From assembly GCA_041905785.1 (NCBI GenBank), contig JAYRKJ010000005.1:1-64000 (forward strand): DNA of 64,000 nucleotides, given 5' to 3'. The first letter of the stretch is position 1, and each line of letters begins with the position of its first letter. Shown piece by piece: positions 7,852-16,619 of this stretch. This DNA is from Roseateles_B sp041905785. Its GTDB lineage: Bacteria > Pseudomonadota > Gammaproteobacteria > Burkholderiales > Burkholderiaceae_C. Position numbers and translations under genes: made by a program. The notes beneath the pieces are model-generated. The model saw nothing but the letters and a program-made list of their open reading frames with translations. It did no database searches and was not told where the DNA came from.

Positions 7852-8121
7852 TCAGCGATGGACCTGGACGTAGATCTCGTCCGGCCGGACCATGCTCAGT
7901 TCGAAGCGGGCCTTTTCCTCGACCATTTCCAGGCCTTCGCGCAGGTCGCGCAGCTCGGCCTGGATCAGCGCATTGCGCGCCTGGGCCTGCTCATTCGCTT
8001 GCTGCTGCTGGCGCAGCTCGGCGCGCAGCTGCACGCCGCGAGCCAGGCCGCCTTTGCCGAACCAGAGCTGGCCCTGGATCGCGATGAGGAAGGCGGCGAG
8101 GATGAGCGCGAGGATTTTCAC
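7852..8121 (-). CDS. ftsB: Cell division protein FtsB
   Basis: An 89-aa bitopic division protein: a short cytoplasmic end, one transmembrane helix (about residues 3-21) and a periplasmic coiled coil rich in Q, E and L. It forms the FtsQLB complex that activates septal cell-wall synthesis. I chose GTG at 8121 because it sits directly before KILALIL, the usual FtsB beginning; the upstream ATG at 8190 would add residues not seen in the family. It lies downstream of eno, as in many proteobacteria, but a terminator at 8173-8203 separates them. Confidence 0.9.
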   Translation of the reverse strand: MKILALILAAFLIAIQGQLWFGKGGLARGVQLRAELRQQQQANEQAQARNALIQAELRDLREGLEMVEEKARFELSMVRPDEIYVQVHR

Positions 8122-8172
8122 GAGGGCCGAGTGTAAGGCAGTCGGCGCCCGGCCTCTTTGCGGGATTGCACG

Positions 8173-8203
8173 AAAAAAGCCCCGGCACACGGGGGTGCGG
8201 GGC
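8173..8203 (-). terminator. Terminator after eno
   Basis: On the minus strand, GCCCCGCAC and GTGCCGGGGC form a GC-rich stem with one bulge, followed by six T. It lies between eno and ftsB, so ftsB-pnuC depends on read-through or an internal promoter. Confidence 0.8.
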
Positions 8204-8239
8204 CTTGGGGCAGTGGGCGTGCGGCCCGACCCGCGCGGA

Positions 8240-9526
8240 TCAGCGCAGGTTGTAGAACGCAGCGCGGCCGGGGTAGACGGCGACGTCGCCCAGGTCTTCC
8301 TCGATGCGCAGCAGCTGGTTGTACTTGGCCATGCGATCCGAGCGCGACAGCGAGCCGGTCTTGATCTGGCCGGCGTTGAGGCCCACGGCGATGTCGGAGA
8401 TGGTGGAGTCCTCCGTCTCGCCCGAGCGGTGCGAGATCACGGCGGTGTAGCCGGCGCGCTTGGCCATCTCGATGGCGGCGAAGGTCTCGGTCAGGGTGCC
8501 GATCTGGTTGATCTTGATCAGGATCGAGTTGGCGATGCCCTTGTCGATGCCTTCCTTCAGGATCTTGGTGTTGGTCACGAAGAGGTCGTCACCCACCAGC
8601 TGCACCTTGGCGCCCAGGCGCTCGGTGATGTGCTTCCAGCCGTCCCAGTCGCCCTCGGCCATGCCGTCCTCGATGGAGATGATGGGGTACTTGTCGACCC
8701 AGGTGGCCAGCATGTCGGTCCACTGCTCGGCGCTCAGCGAGATGCCGCCTTCGCCTTCCAGCACGTACTTGCCGTCCTTGTAGAACTCGCTGGCGGCGCA
8801 GTCCAGGCCCAGGGCGATCTGCTCGCCGGCGGTGTAGCCGGCCTTGTCGATGGCTTCCAGGATCAGCTGGATGGCAGCCTCGTGGTTCTCGACGCTGGGG
8901 GCGAAGCCTCCCTCGTCACCCACGGCGGTGGACATGCCCTTGGCGTCGATGATCTTCTTCAGCGCGTGGAAGACCTCGGCGCCCCAGCGCAGGGCCTCGC
9001 GGAAGCTCGGGGCGCCCACGGGGATGATCATCAGCTCTTGCAGGTCCAGCGAGTTGTTCGCGTGGGCGCCGCCGTTGATGACGTTCATCATGGGCACGGG
9101 CAGTTGCACGCCGCCCATGCCGCCGAAGTAGCGGTACAGGGGCAGGCCGCTCTCTTCAGCGGCGGCGCGGGCCACGGCCATCGAGACGGCCAGCATGGCG
9201 TTGGCGCCCAGGCGGCTCTTGTTCTCGGTGCCGTCCAGGTCGATCAGGGTCTTGTCCAGGAAGGCCTGCTCGGAGGCGTCCAGGCCCAGCACGGCTTCGC
9301 TGATCTCGGTGTTGATGTGCTCGACCGCCTTGAGCACGCCCTTGCCCAGGTAGCGGGCCTTGTCGCCGTCACGCAGTTCAATGGCTTCGCGCGAGCCGGT
9401 GGAGGCGCCGCTCGGCACAGCCGCACGGCCCATCACGCCCGACTCCAGCAGCACGTCGCACTCCACGGTGGGGTTGCCGCGACTGTCCAGGATCTCGCGT
9501 CCGACGATGTCAACAATGGCGCTCAT
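8240..9526 (-). CDS. eno: Enolase
   Basis: Converts 2-phosphoglycerate to phosphoenolpyruvate in glycolysis; also part of the RNA degradosome in many bacteria. The 428-aa product has the enolase signatures: DSRGNPTVE near the N-terminus, GDDLFVTN and the SHRSGETEDSTISDIAVG loop. The ATG at 9526 begins MSAIVDIVGREI, the normal start; an upstream Met at 9577 would overlap the regulatory box. It is the promoter-distal member of the run from mutS through kdsA, but the box at 9546-9567 suggests its own control, shared with edd. Confidence 0.98.
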   Translation of the reverse strand: MSAIVDIVGREILDSRGNPTVECDVLLESGVMGRAAVPSGASTGSREAIELRDGDKARYLGKGVLKAVEHINTEISEAVLGLDASEQAFLDKTLIDLDGTENKSRLGANAMLAVSMAVARAAAEESGLPLYRYFGGMGGVQLPVPMMNVINGGAHANNSLDLQELMIIPVGAPSFREALRWGAEVFHALKKIIDAKGMSTAVGDEGGFAPSVENHEAAIQLILEAIDKAGYTAGEQIALGLDCAASEFYKDGKYVLEGEGGISLSAEQWTDMLATWVDKYPIISIEDGMAEGDWDGWKHITERLGAKVQLVGDDLFVTNTKILKEGIDKGIANSILIKINQIGTLTETFAAIEMAKRAGYTAVISHRSGETEDSTISDIAVGLNAGQIKTGSLSRSDRMAKYNQLLRIEEDLGDVAVYPGRAAFYNLR

Positions 9527-9545
9527 TGAGAAGGTCTCCGGTAGG

Positions 9546-9567
9546 AAGTTGGTAACTAAGTTACGTT
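9546..9567 (-). promoter_or_regulatory. HexR-like box upstream of eno
   Basis: Read on the eno strand it contains GTAA, four bases, then GTTACCAACTT, ending 19 nt before the eno ATG. The inner part GTAACTTAGTTAC is almost perfectly palindromic. The same arrangement, in the same orientation, stands before edd at 17891-17910. HexR (RpiR family) is known to bind TGTAAT-type palindromes before central carbon genes; assignment to HexR is inference. Confidence 0.5.
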
Positions 9568-9624
9568 CGACGCGCATGGTGCCAGCAAAAGGTTACGCGC
9601 GCTGAACAATCGCAGCTCAGGGTC

Positions 9625-9921
9625 TCACACCCCGTCCACGATCAGCATGCGCATCACACCGGCGTTTTCACGCAGCGTACGGGCATGCTGGTAGGTCTCT
9701 GAATCGTAGAAGGCACGGGCCGTCGCGTGGTCGGCAAAGCGCAGCAGCACCAGGCGGGTGGGCCGCCAGTCGCCTTCCAGCACCTCGACGGCACCGCCGC
9801 GCACGAGGATCTCGGCGCCATGCTCCTGCATGGCCTTGGTGCTCCATTCCCGGTACTTGGCCATCTGCTCGGCATCGGTCACGGTGACGTCGGCAATCAC
9901 GAAGGCGGCGGGCATGGGCAT
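9625..9921 (-). CDS. DUF1330 family protein
   Basis: A 98-aa protein of the DUF1330 family, a dimeric ferredoxin-like alpha/beta fold of unknown function. Family marks are AFVIADVTVTD at the start, the KYREWSTKAM helix and RLVLLRFADHATARAFYDS. It lies between kdsA (53-bp gap) and eno, a common Burkholderiales position. No catalytic role can be read from the sequence. Confidence 0.9.
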   Translation of the reverse strand: MPMPAAFVIADVTVTDAEQMAKYREWSTKAMQEHGAEILVRGGAVEVLEGDWRPTRLVLLRFADHATARAFYDSETYQHARTLRENAGVMRMLIVDGV

Positions 9922-9974
9922 CCTTGAAGAAAAAAGCGGCGCGGACTGTGCAGGCCGCGCCGGGGTTGATGGGC

Positions 9975-10832
9975 TCAGGCGGAGAAGTCGTTCTCCAGCA
10001 GGGGCTGGCTCTTGACCACGCGGTCCAGGGCCACGAGCTGCTCCAGCAGCGCCCGCATGCGGTTCAGGGGGACGGCGTTGGGGCCGTCGGAGAAGGCCTC
10101 GGCCGGACGCGGGTGGGTCTCCATGAAGAGCCCCGCCACGCCCACGCCAACGCCCGCACGGGCCAGCACCGGCACCATCTCGCGGGCACCGCCGCTGGTG
10201 GTGCCCTGGCCGCCGGGCTTCTGCACCGAGTGGGTCACGTCAAACACCACGGGGGCGCCGGACTTGCGCATCTCGGCCAGGCTGCACATGTCCGCCACGA
10301 GGTTGTTGTAGCCGAAGCTCACGCCGCGCTCGCAGGCCAGGAAGCTGTCTTCGGGCAGGCCGGCTTCGCGGGCAGCTTCGCGGGCCTTGTCGATGACGTT
10401 CTTCATGTCCCAGGGCGCGAGGAACTGGCCCTTCTTGATGTTCACCGGCTTGCCCGACTTGGCCACCGCGCGGATGAAGTCCGTCTGGCGGCAGAGGAAG
10501 GCCGGGGTCTGCAGCACGTCGACCACGGCGGACACGGGGGCCACCTGGGATTCGTCGTGCACATCGGTCAGGATGGGCAGCCCGAGCTGGCGTCGCACCT
10601 CGTCCAGGATCTTCAGGCCGGCGTCCATGCCGACACCGCGCTTGCTGGTGCCGGAGGAACGGTTGGCCTTGTCGAAGGAGCCCTTGTAGATGAGGGGGAT
10701 GCCCAGGGCCGAACAGGCCTCCTTGAGCTGGCCGGCCACCTCGATGGAGAGCTCCAGGCTCTCGATCGAGCAGGTGCCGGCGATCAGGAAGAAAGGCTTG
10801 TCGATCCCGACATCAAAGCCGCACAGCTTCAT
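9975..10832 (-). CDS. kdsA: 3-deoxy-8-phosphooctulonate synthase (KDO-8-P synthase)
   Basis: Condenses phosphoenolpyruvate with arabinose 5-phosphate to KDO-8-phosphate, the committed step towards the KDO sugars of lipopolysaccharide. The 285-aa product has family motifs FLIAGTCSIES, YKGSFDKANRSS and the DVTHSVQKPGG loop. It starts 13 nt after the pyrG stop, the usual pyrG-kdsA coupling. Confidence 0.97.
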   Translation of the reverse strand: MKLCGFDVGIDKPFFLIAGTCSIESLELSIEVAGQLKEACSALGIPLIYKGSFDKANRSSGTSKRGVGMDAGLKILDEVRRQLGLPILTDVHDESQVAPVSAVVDVLQTPAFLCRQTDFIRAVAKSGKPVNIKKGQFLAPWDMKNVIDKAREAAREAGLPEDSFLACERGVSFGYNNLVADMCSLAEMRKSGAPVVFDVTHSVQKPGGQGTTSGGAREMVPVLARAGVGVGVAGLFMETHPRPAEAFSDGPNAVPLNRMRALLEQLVALDRVVKSQPLLENDFSA

Positions 10833-10845
10833 GGACAGCGCTCCT

Positions 10846-12489
10846 TCAGGCCTTCTTGTGGCTCAGGGCCGCCTTGATGAAGGCGGTGAACAGCGGATGG
10901 CCGTCCCAGGGGGTGGACTTGAACTCGGGGTGGAACTGCACGCCCACGAACCAGGGGTGCACCTCGCGCGGCAGCTCGACGATCTCGGTCAGCTTCTCGC
11001 GCTGGGTGATGGCCGAGATCACCAGGCCGGCCGCCTGGAGCTTGTCGAGGTAGTGCTCGTTGGCTTCATAGCGGTGGCGGTGGCGCTCGGTCACGACCGG
11101 GCCGTAGATCTCGTGGGCCAGGGTGCCCGGCTTGACGTCCGAGCTCTGGGCGCCCAGGCGCATGGTGCCGCCGAGGTCGCTCTTCTCATCGCGCTTCTGG
11201 ATGGTGCCGTCGGCGTCCTGCCATTCGTCGATCAGGGCGATGACCGGGTGCGGGGTCTCGGGGTCGAACTCGGTGGAGTTCGCGCCTTCCAGGCCGGCCA
11301 TGTGGCGGGCGTACTCGATGGTCGCGACCTGCATGCCCAGGCAGATGCCCAGGTAGGGCACCTTGTGCTCGCGGGCGTACTGGGCCGCCAGGATCTTGCC
11401 CTCGACACCGCGCTTGCCGAAGCCGCCCGGCACCAGGATGGCGTCGTACTGGGCCAGCTGGGCGATGTTGTCCCTGCTCAGCTGCTCGGAATCGACGTAC
11501 TCGATCCTGACGCCGGCATGGTTGTGGATGCCGGCGTGGCGCAGGGCCTCGTTCAGCGACTTGTACGAGTCCGACAGGTCGGTGTACTTGCCGCACATGG
11601 CGATGGTGACCTGCTGGGCCGGGTTCTCCACCTCATGCACCAGGGTGTCCCAGCGCTTCAGGTCGGCCGACTTGGTGTTGAGCTGCAACTTGGTGCAGAT
11701 CAGCTGGTCCAGGCCCTGCTCATGCAGCACGCGCGGCACCTTGTAGATGGTGTTCACGTCCCACATGGAGATCACGCCGTACTCGGGCACGTTGGTGAAC
11801 AGCGAGATCTTCTCGCGCTCGTCATCCGGGATGCGGCGGTCGGCGCGGCACAGCAGGGCGTCGGGCTGGATGCCGATCTCGCGCAGCTTCTGCACCGTGT
11901 GCTGCGTGGGCTTGGTCTTGAGCTCGCCGGCAGCGGCGATCCAGGGCACATAGGTCAGGTGGACGAAGGCAACGTTCGTCGGACCCATCTTCAGGCTCAT
12001 CTGGCGGGCGGCTTCCAGGAAGGGCAGGGACTCGATGTCGCCCACCGTGCCGCCGATCTCGACAATGGCCACGTCGACCGCATCCGGCGTGCCGTGACCG
12101 GCGCCGCGACGGATGAACTCCTGCATTTCATTGGTGATGTGCGGAATCACCTGCACCGTCTTGCCGAGGTAGTCGCCACGGCGTTCCTTCTCCAGCACCG
12201 ACATGTAGATCTGCCCGGTGGTGAAGTTGTTGGCCTTCTTCATCCGCGTGGTGATGAAGCGCTCGTAGTGGCCCAGGTCGAGGTCCGTCTCGGCACCGTC
12301 ATCGGTGACGAAGACTTCGCCGTGCTGGAAGGGGGACATCGTGCCCGGATCCACGTTGATGTAGGGATCCAGCTTGATGAGGGTGACGGAGAGGCCGCGC
12401 GATTCGAGGATGGCAGCCAGAGAGGCCGATGCGATGCCCTTGCCGAGGGAGGACACCACACCGCCGGTGACGAAGACGTACTTGGTCAT
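10846..12489 (-). CDS. pyrG: CTP synthase
   Basis: Makes CTP from UTP, ATP and glutamine. The 547-aa product has the N-terminal amidoligase domain (TKYVFVTGGVVSSLGKG at the start, then the TMSPFQHGEVFVTDDG loop) and a C-terminal class I glutaminase with the nucleophile in LGICLGMQ and the His/Glu pair in VQFHPEF. The ATG at 12489 begins the canonical MTKYVFVTGG; the upstream Met at 12510 adds seven non-conserved residues. It lies 45 bp after the hydrolase gene, in the same direction. Confidence 0.98.
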   Translation of the reverse strand: MTKYVFVTGGVVSSLGKGIASASLAAILESRGLSVTLIKLDPYINVDPGTMSPFQHGEVFVTDDGAETDLDLGHYERFITTRMKKANNFTTGQIYMSVLEKERRGDYLGKTVQVIPHITNEMQEFIRRGAGHGTPDAVDVAIVEIGGTVGDIESLPFLEAARQMSLKMGPTNVAFVHLTYVPWIAAAGELKTKPTQHTVQKLREIGIQPDALLCRADRRIPDDEREKISLFTNVPEYGVISMWDVNTIYKVPRVLHEQGLDQLICTKLQLNTKSADLKRWDTLVHEVENPAQQVTIAMCGKYTDLSDSYKSLNEALRHAGIHNHAGVRIEYVDSEQLSRDNIAQLAQYDAILVPGGFGKRGVEGKILAAQYAREHKVPYLGICLGMQVATIEYARHMAGLEGANSTEFDPETPHPVIALIDEWQDADGTIQKRDEKSDLGGTMRLGAQSSDVKPGTLAHEIYGPVVTERHRHRYEANEHYLDKLQAAGLVISAITQREKLTEIVELPREVHPWFVGVQFHPEFKSTPWDGHPLFTAFIKAALSHKKA

Positions 12490-12534
12490 GTCTTGCAGCG
12501 TCCCGTGCAAGAACGCTGTGGTGGTAAAGCGCGA

Positions 12535-13398
12535 TTATAGCGAGGTCGCGCCGGGAGCCGCGGCCTCGGCTTCCAGGTGGTCCAGCAATTGCAGCACGAG
12601 GGCGGCCGTGTCGTCGGGTCGTTCGAAGGGGTAGAGGTGGCTGCCTTCCATCCAGTGGAAGTTGCGCCCGGCCAGGCGCTTGCTGGCTTCCGCGCCCGCC
12701 TGGCGCAGTTCCTCGGACTGCGTGCCACCGACGAAAGCCACCGGAAAGCGCGGCGGATGGCGGTGCATGATGCGGTCGAAGGTGTGGGGCAGGGTGTTGT
12801 AGATGCGGGTCTCGACCTCGCGGCGGAAGCCCAGGTGGACCTCGCCCTCGATCTCATCGAAGCCGCTGGCGATGTAGTCGCGCAGCACGCGCTCGTCCCA
12901 GCGGGCGAACTTGTGCTTGCTGGCAAAGTGCTCGAACACCACCTCGCGCGAGGGCCAGCGATGGCGGCGCTGGCTGGATATCTTGCCGGGCGACACCCGC
13001 TCGATCAGCCCCGTCAGCTTGGCCACATGGATGCTGTGCGCCTTCCAGCCCGAGACCACGGGCGAGTCCAGCATCAGCAGGCCGCGCACCAGGTCCGGCC
13101 GCCGGCAGGCCGCGAGCAGGCTCACGCCGCCACCCAGCGAATGGCCAGCCAGCATCACCGGCCCAGGCGTCTTCATGCGCGGGTGCACCTGGCGCTCGAT
13201 GAAATGGATCAGCTGGTCCCGCAGGTGCGGCCAGTTGCTGGTGACCGGGTACTGCGGGTCGTGGCCCAGGCGCGGGATGGCATGCACCGTCCAGCCGGCC
13301 CGCTCCCAGGTCTCGAACAGCACGCGGTAGCAGCCCGCGGGAAAGCCGTTGGCGTGGGAGAAGACGAGGTGGCGCTCGGCCGGATGAGTCTGGGACAT
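12535..13398 (-). CDS. Alpha/beta hydrolase
   Basis: A 287-aa alpha/beta-hydrolase fold protein. The nucleophile elbow is GHSLGG with Ser87, the oxyanion region is SHANGFPAG near the start, and a late His in GSHLYPFE is the likely catalytic base. No signal peptide is seen, so it is probably a cytoplasmic esterase, lipase or peptidase of unknown substrate. It lies 19 bp after mutS and 45 bp before pyrG, probably co-transcribed. Confidence 0.88.
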   Translation of the reverse strand: MSQTHPAERHLVFSHANGFPAGCYRVLFETWERAGWTVHAIPRLGHDPQYPVTSNWPHLRDQLIHFIERQVHPRMKTPGPVMLAGHSLGGGVSLLAACRRPDLVRGLLMLDSPVVSGWKAHSIHVAKLTGLIERVSPGKISSQRRHRWPSREVVFEHFASKHKFARWDERVLRDYIASGFDEIEGEVHLGFRREVETRIYNTLPHTFDRIMHRHPPRFPVAFVGGTQSEELRQAGAEASKRLAGRNFHWMEGSHLYPFERPDDTAALVLQLLDHLEAEAAAPGATSL

Positions 13399-13417
13399 GA
13401 GGTGTCGGTTGGCGGCT

Positions 13418-16054
13418 TCAGGCGCGGGCCAGCTGCTTCAGCTTGTAGAGCTGCTCCAGGGCCTCGCGCGGGCTCAGGGCGTCGGGGTCCAGATCATGCA
13501 GGGCGTCCAGCAGCGGATGGGTCGCCTCGGCGACAGCGGCCACCGGCTCGGGCGGCGCCGCGAACAGGTCGATCTGCGATTCGGCCTCGCCCGCCTTGGC
13601 TTCCAGGGCCTCCAGCGTGGCGCGCGCCTGGCGCACCAGGCTGCCGGGCATGCCGGCCAGGCGGGCCACCTGGACACCGTAGCTGCGGCTGGCAGGCCCG
13701 GGCTGGATCTCGTGCAGGAAGACGATGTCCTCGCCGCTCTCCGCCGCCGAGACGTGCATGTTCACCGCCTGCGGGTGTTTGGCCGGAAACTCCGTCAGCT
13801 CGAAGTAGTGGGTGGCGAAGAGCGTGAAGGCCCGGCACTTGTCGTGCAGGTGGCTGGCAATGGCGCCGGCCAGGGCCAGGCCGTCGAAGGTGGATGTTCC
13901 CCGCCCGATCTCGTCCATCAGCACCAGGGACTGGTCCGTGGCGCCGTGCAGGATGGCGGCGGCCTCGGTCATCTCCAGCATGAAGGTGGATTGCGCATTG
14001 GCCAGGTCATCCGCCGCGCCGATGCGGGTGTGGATGGCATCCATGGGCCCCAGGCGGCAGCTGCGGGCCGGCACATAGCTGCCCATGGCTGCCAGCAGGC
14101 AGATCAGCGCCACCTGACGCATGAAGGTGCTCTTGCCGCCCATGTTGGGGCCGGTGATGACCTGCATGCGGGTGCGGGCGTCGAGCCGGCAGTCGTTGGC
14201 CATGAACTCGCCGGCGCCGGTCTCGCGCAGGCGCATCTCGACGACGGGATGGCGGCCGCCTTGAATGTCGATGCAGGGCTGTGGCACGAAGTCCGGCCGG
14301 GCCCAGTTGAGGGTGGCGGCACGCTCGGCCAGGGCCGCGAGAGCGTCCAGGCTGGCCAGGGCGCGGCCCAGGCGGGCCAGGGCGGGCAGCTCGCTGATCA
14401 GCTCATCGATGACCAGCTCATACAGCGCCTTCTCGCGGGACAGGGCACGCTCCTGGGCCGAGAGCGCCTTGTCCTCGAAGCTCTTGAGTTCGGGCGTGAT
14501 GAAGCGTTCGGCGTTCTTCAGCGTCTGGCGGCGCTGGAAGTCCATGGGGACCTTGTCCAGCTGGCCCGAGGTGACCTCGATGTAAAAGCCATGCACCTTG
14601 TTGTACTGAACGCGCAGATTGGCGATGCCGGTGCGGGCGCGCTCGCGGGCTTCCAGGTCCAACAGGTAGGCGTCGCAGTTCTGGCTGATGCCGCGCAGCT
14701 CATCCAGTTCCTCGTCGAAGCCGTGGGCGATGACACCGCCATCGCGGATCAGGACGGCCGGCTCCTCGGCGATGGCGCGGCTCAGCAGCTCGGCGAGGTG
14801 CGGCGAGGCCAGCAGGCCCTGGCCCAGCGACTGCAGCAGTGCGCTGCCCGCCTCGGGCACCTGGGCCTGCAGTGACGGCAGGTTCAAGAGCGTGGCACGC
14901 AGGCCGGCCAGCTCGCGCGGTCGCACCTGGCGCAGCGCCACGCGGGCCGCGATGCGTTCGACGTCCGACACCTGCCGCAGGGCCTCGCGAAGGCCTTCGA
15001 AGCCGCTGGACAGGAAGGTGGCGATGGCCTCGTGCCGCGCCAGGGCCTCGCTGCGCTCGCGCTTGGGATGCAGCAGCCATTGGCGCAAGGCGCGGCTGCC
15101 CATGCCCGTGCGGCAGCTGTCCAGCAGCGACAGCAGCGTGGGGCTGGTTTCGCCGCGCAGGGTTTGCGTCAGTTCCAGGTTGCGCTGCGTGGCGGGCGGC
15201 AGATCCAGCAGCTCGGAGGCGCGCTGCACCTGCAGGCTCGTCACGTGAGCCAGGGCGCGGCCCTGGGTGTGTTCCGCGTAGCTCAGCAGGGCGGCGGCGG
15301 CGGCCTGGGCGGCCGTCAGTTCCTGGGCATTGAAGCCCTGCAGGCTGGCCACGCCCAACTGCTCGCACAGCTTGCGCAGGCCCAGGGCGGTGTCGAACTG
15401 CCAGCTGGGGCGGTTGGTGACGGGCAGGCGCGCGGCCAGCACGCCGGCGGGCTGGCGTTCGCGGTCGACCAGCACCTCGGCCGGCGAAAGGCGGGCCAGC
15501 CAGGACGGCAGTTCCTCGGCACTGCATTCGGCCAGGCCCAACTGGCCTTGGGTGAGCGAGAGCCAGGCCAGGCCCAGCGTGGGCTTGGCGCGTGCGCCGG
15601 TGCTGGCCACGGCCAGGAGGATGCTGTCCTGCTTGTCGGCCAGCAGCTCGGTATCGGTGACGGTCCCGGGCGTCACCACGCGCACCACCTTGCGCTCCAC
15701 CGGGCCCTTGCCTGCACCGACTTCGCCCACCTGCTCGGCAATCGCCACGGCCTCGCCCAGCTTGATCAGCTTGGCCAGATAGGACTCCAGCGCGTGGACC
15801 GGCACGCCGGCCATCACGACCGGCTCGCCCGCGCTCTGGCCGCGTACGGTCAGCGTGATGTCCAGCAGCGCATTGGCCTTGCGCGCGTCCTCGTAGAAGA
15901 CCTCGTAGAAGTCACCCATGCGGTAGAAGACCAGGGTGTCCGGGAACTCGGCCTTGATGCGCAGGTACTGCTGCATCATGGGGGTGTGGGCGGAGAGGTC
16001 CTGGGCTGCAGGGTCTGCCTTGGCGGCGCTTGCGCTGCTGGATGCGTGGGCCAT
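13418..16054 (-). CDS. mutS: DNA mismatch repair protein MutS
   Basis: Recognises mismatches and small loops and, with ATP, recruits MutL. The 878-aa product has the mismatch-reading Phe-x-Glu (F49-Y-E51 in GDFYEVF), core and clamp domains, and the C-terminal ATPase with Walker A GPNMGGKST and the DEIGRGTSTFDG signature. I chose the ATG at 16054, which gives the normal length; the open frame runs 255 nt further upstream but that part looks non-coding. mutL is also in this window, at 40043-41980. Confidence 0.97.
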   Translation of the reverse strand: MAHASSSASAAKADPAAQDLSAHTPMMQQYLRIKAEFPDTLVFYRMGDFYEVFYEDARKANALLDITLTVRGQSAGEPVVMAGVPVHALESYLAKLIKLGEAVAIAEQVGEVGAGKGPVERKVVRVVTPGTVTDTELLADKQDSILLAVASTGARAKPTLGLAWLSLTQGQLGLAECSAEELPSWLARLSPAEVLVDRERQPAGVLAARLPVTNRPSWQFDTALGLRKLCEQLGVASLQGFNAQELTAAQAAAAALLSYAEHTQGRALAHVTSLQVQRASELLDLPPATQRNLELTQTLRGETSPTLLSLLDSCRTGMGSRALRQWLLHPKRERSEALARHEAIATFLSSGFEGLREALRQVSDVERIAARVALRQVRPRELAGLRATLLNLPSLQAQVPEAGSALLQSLGQGLLASPHLAELLSRAIAEEPAVLIRDGGVIAHGFDEELDELRGISQNCDAYLLDLEARERARTGIANLRVQYNKVHGFYIEVTSGQLDKVPMDFQRRQTLKNAERFITPELKSFEDKALSAQERALSREKALYELVIDELISELPALARLGRALASLDALAALAERAATLNWARPDFVPQPCIDIQGGRHPVVEMRLRETGAGEFMANDCRLDARTRMQVITGPNMGGKSTFMRQVALICLLAAMGSYVPARSCRLGPMDAIHTRIGAADDLANAQSTFMLEMTEAAAILHGATDQSLVLMDEIGRGTSTFDGLALAGAIASHLHDKCRAFTLFATHYFELTEFPAKHPQAVNMHVSAAESGEDIVFLHEIQPGPASRSYGVQVARLAGMPGSLVRQARATLEALEAKAGEAESQIDLFAAPPEPVAAVAEATHPLLDALHDLDPDALSPREALEQLYKLKQLARA

Positions 16055-16218
16055 GTCGGCGTGCGGAAACTGGGAATGAAAGCGGGCCCGGCGATATGAA
16101 TCGGCCAGTCCCGACGGGGCTGGCATCTTAGCGGCAGTGGACCAGCCAGCCAGGCGGCCTGACGCTTGGCCCTTCGCCTGCAAGGCATGCCCCGCCAAGA
16201 TGCTTGCGTAGAAAGCAC

Positions 16219-16247
16219 TTGAAGGCTGTATGTTTGTACAGTATTCT
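16219..16247 (+). promoter_or_regulatory. LexA-controlled promoter (SOS box inside the -35/-10 spacer)
   Basis: CTGTATGTTTGTACAG at 16226-16241 fits the LexA consensus CTG-N10-CAG and is followed by the consensus TA. It fills the 17-bp spacer between TTGAAG (16219-16224) and TATTCT (16242-16247), so LexA binding would block RNA polymerase. It points right, towards the small ORF at 16327. mutS, divergent, starts 165 bp to the left. Confidence 0.75.
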
Positions 16248-16326
16248 CGCGCCATCACTGAGTTCGGGCAGGTTCGCCAGCAAGCGCCACCTGCCGCCTG
16301 GTCAAGCAATACAGCGGGAGCAGCAG

Positions 16327-16521
16327 ATGGCAGCGGTCAAGCGAATGGGCGTGAAGATGGGAGCGGCGCTAGCTGGGCCGGCAACAGGGGGCTTGGCGAC
16401 CGGAAGTCGCGTTGGAGTTCGGGTTGGAAGCTTCGGGCTCCGCATGCAGGAGCCTGAGTCCTGGATCCTGGGCATCGGCGGCCTGACCTTGCTGGGTCTG
16501 GCGCTGGGCGTGTTGGGCTGA
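16327..16521 (+). CDS. Putative SOS-induced small hydrophobic peptide (64 aa)
   Basis: A 64-residue ORF about 75 nt downstream of the expected start of the LexA-controlled promoter, with GGGAG before its ATG. The product is basic in its first 40 residues (MAAVKRMGVKMGAAL, several Arg) and ends in one hydrophobic helix (ESWILGIGGLTLLGLALGVL). The layout resembles SOS-induced membrane toxins such as TisB in general form, not in sequence. The C-terminal part also recalls a PEP-CTERM anchor but lacks the Arg-rich tail. No known family is recognised; it could be non-coding RNA instead. Confidence 0.4.
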   Translation: MAAVKRMGVKMGAALAGPATGGLATGSRVGVRVGSFGLRMQEPESWILGIGGLTLLGLALGVLG

Positions 16522-16619
16522 GGCCGGGGTCTTGGAGCGGAACCTCGCAGGTGACCACAAGTACCTCGGGGCAACTCATGGCCAGCTCTGGGGCTGCTCC
16601 CGTGCAACGCTGGGGCAGC

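Noticed and set aside
16450..16521. PEP-CTERM sorting signal on the SOS peptide
   Set aside because: It has a PES-W-like start and a hydrophobic helix, but the Arg/Lys-rich tail needed after the helix is missing and the protein is too short for a sorted exoprotein.
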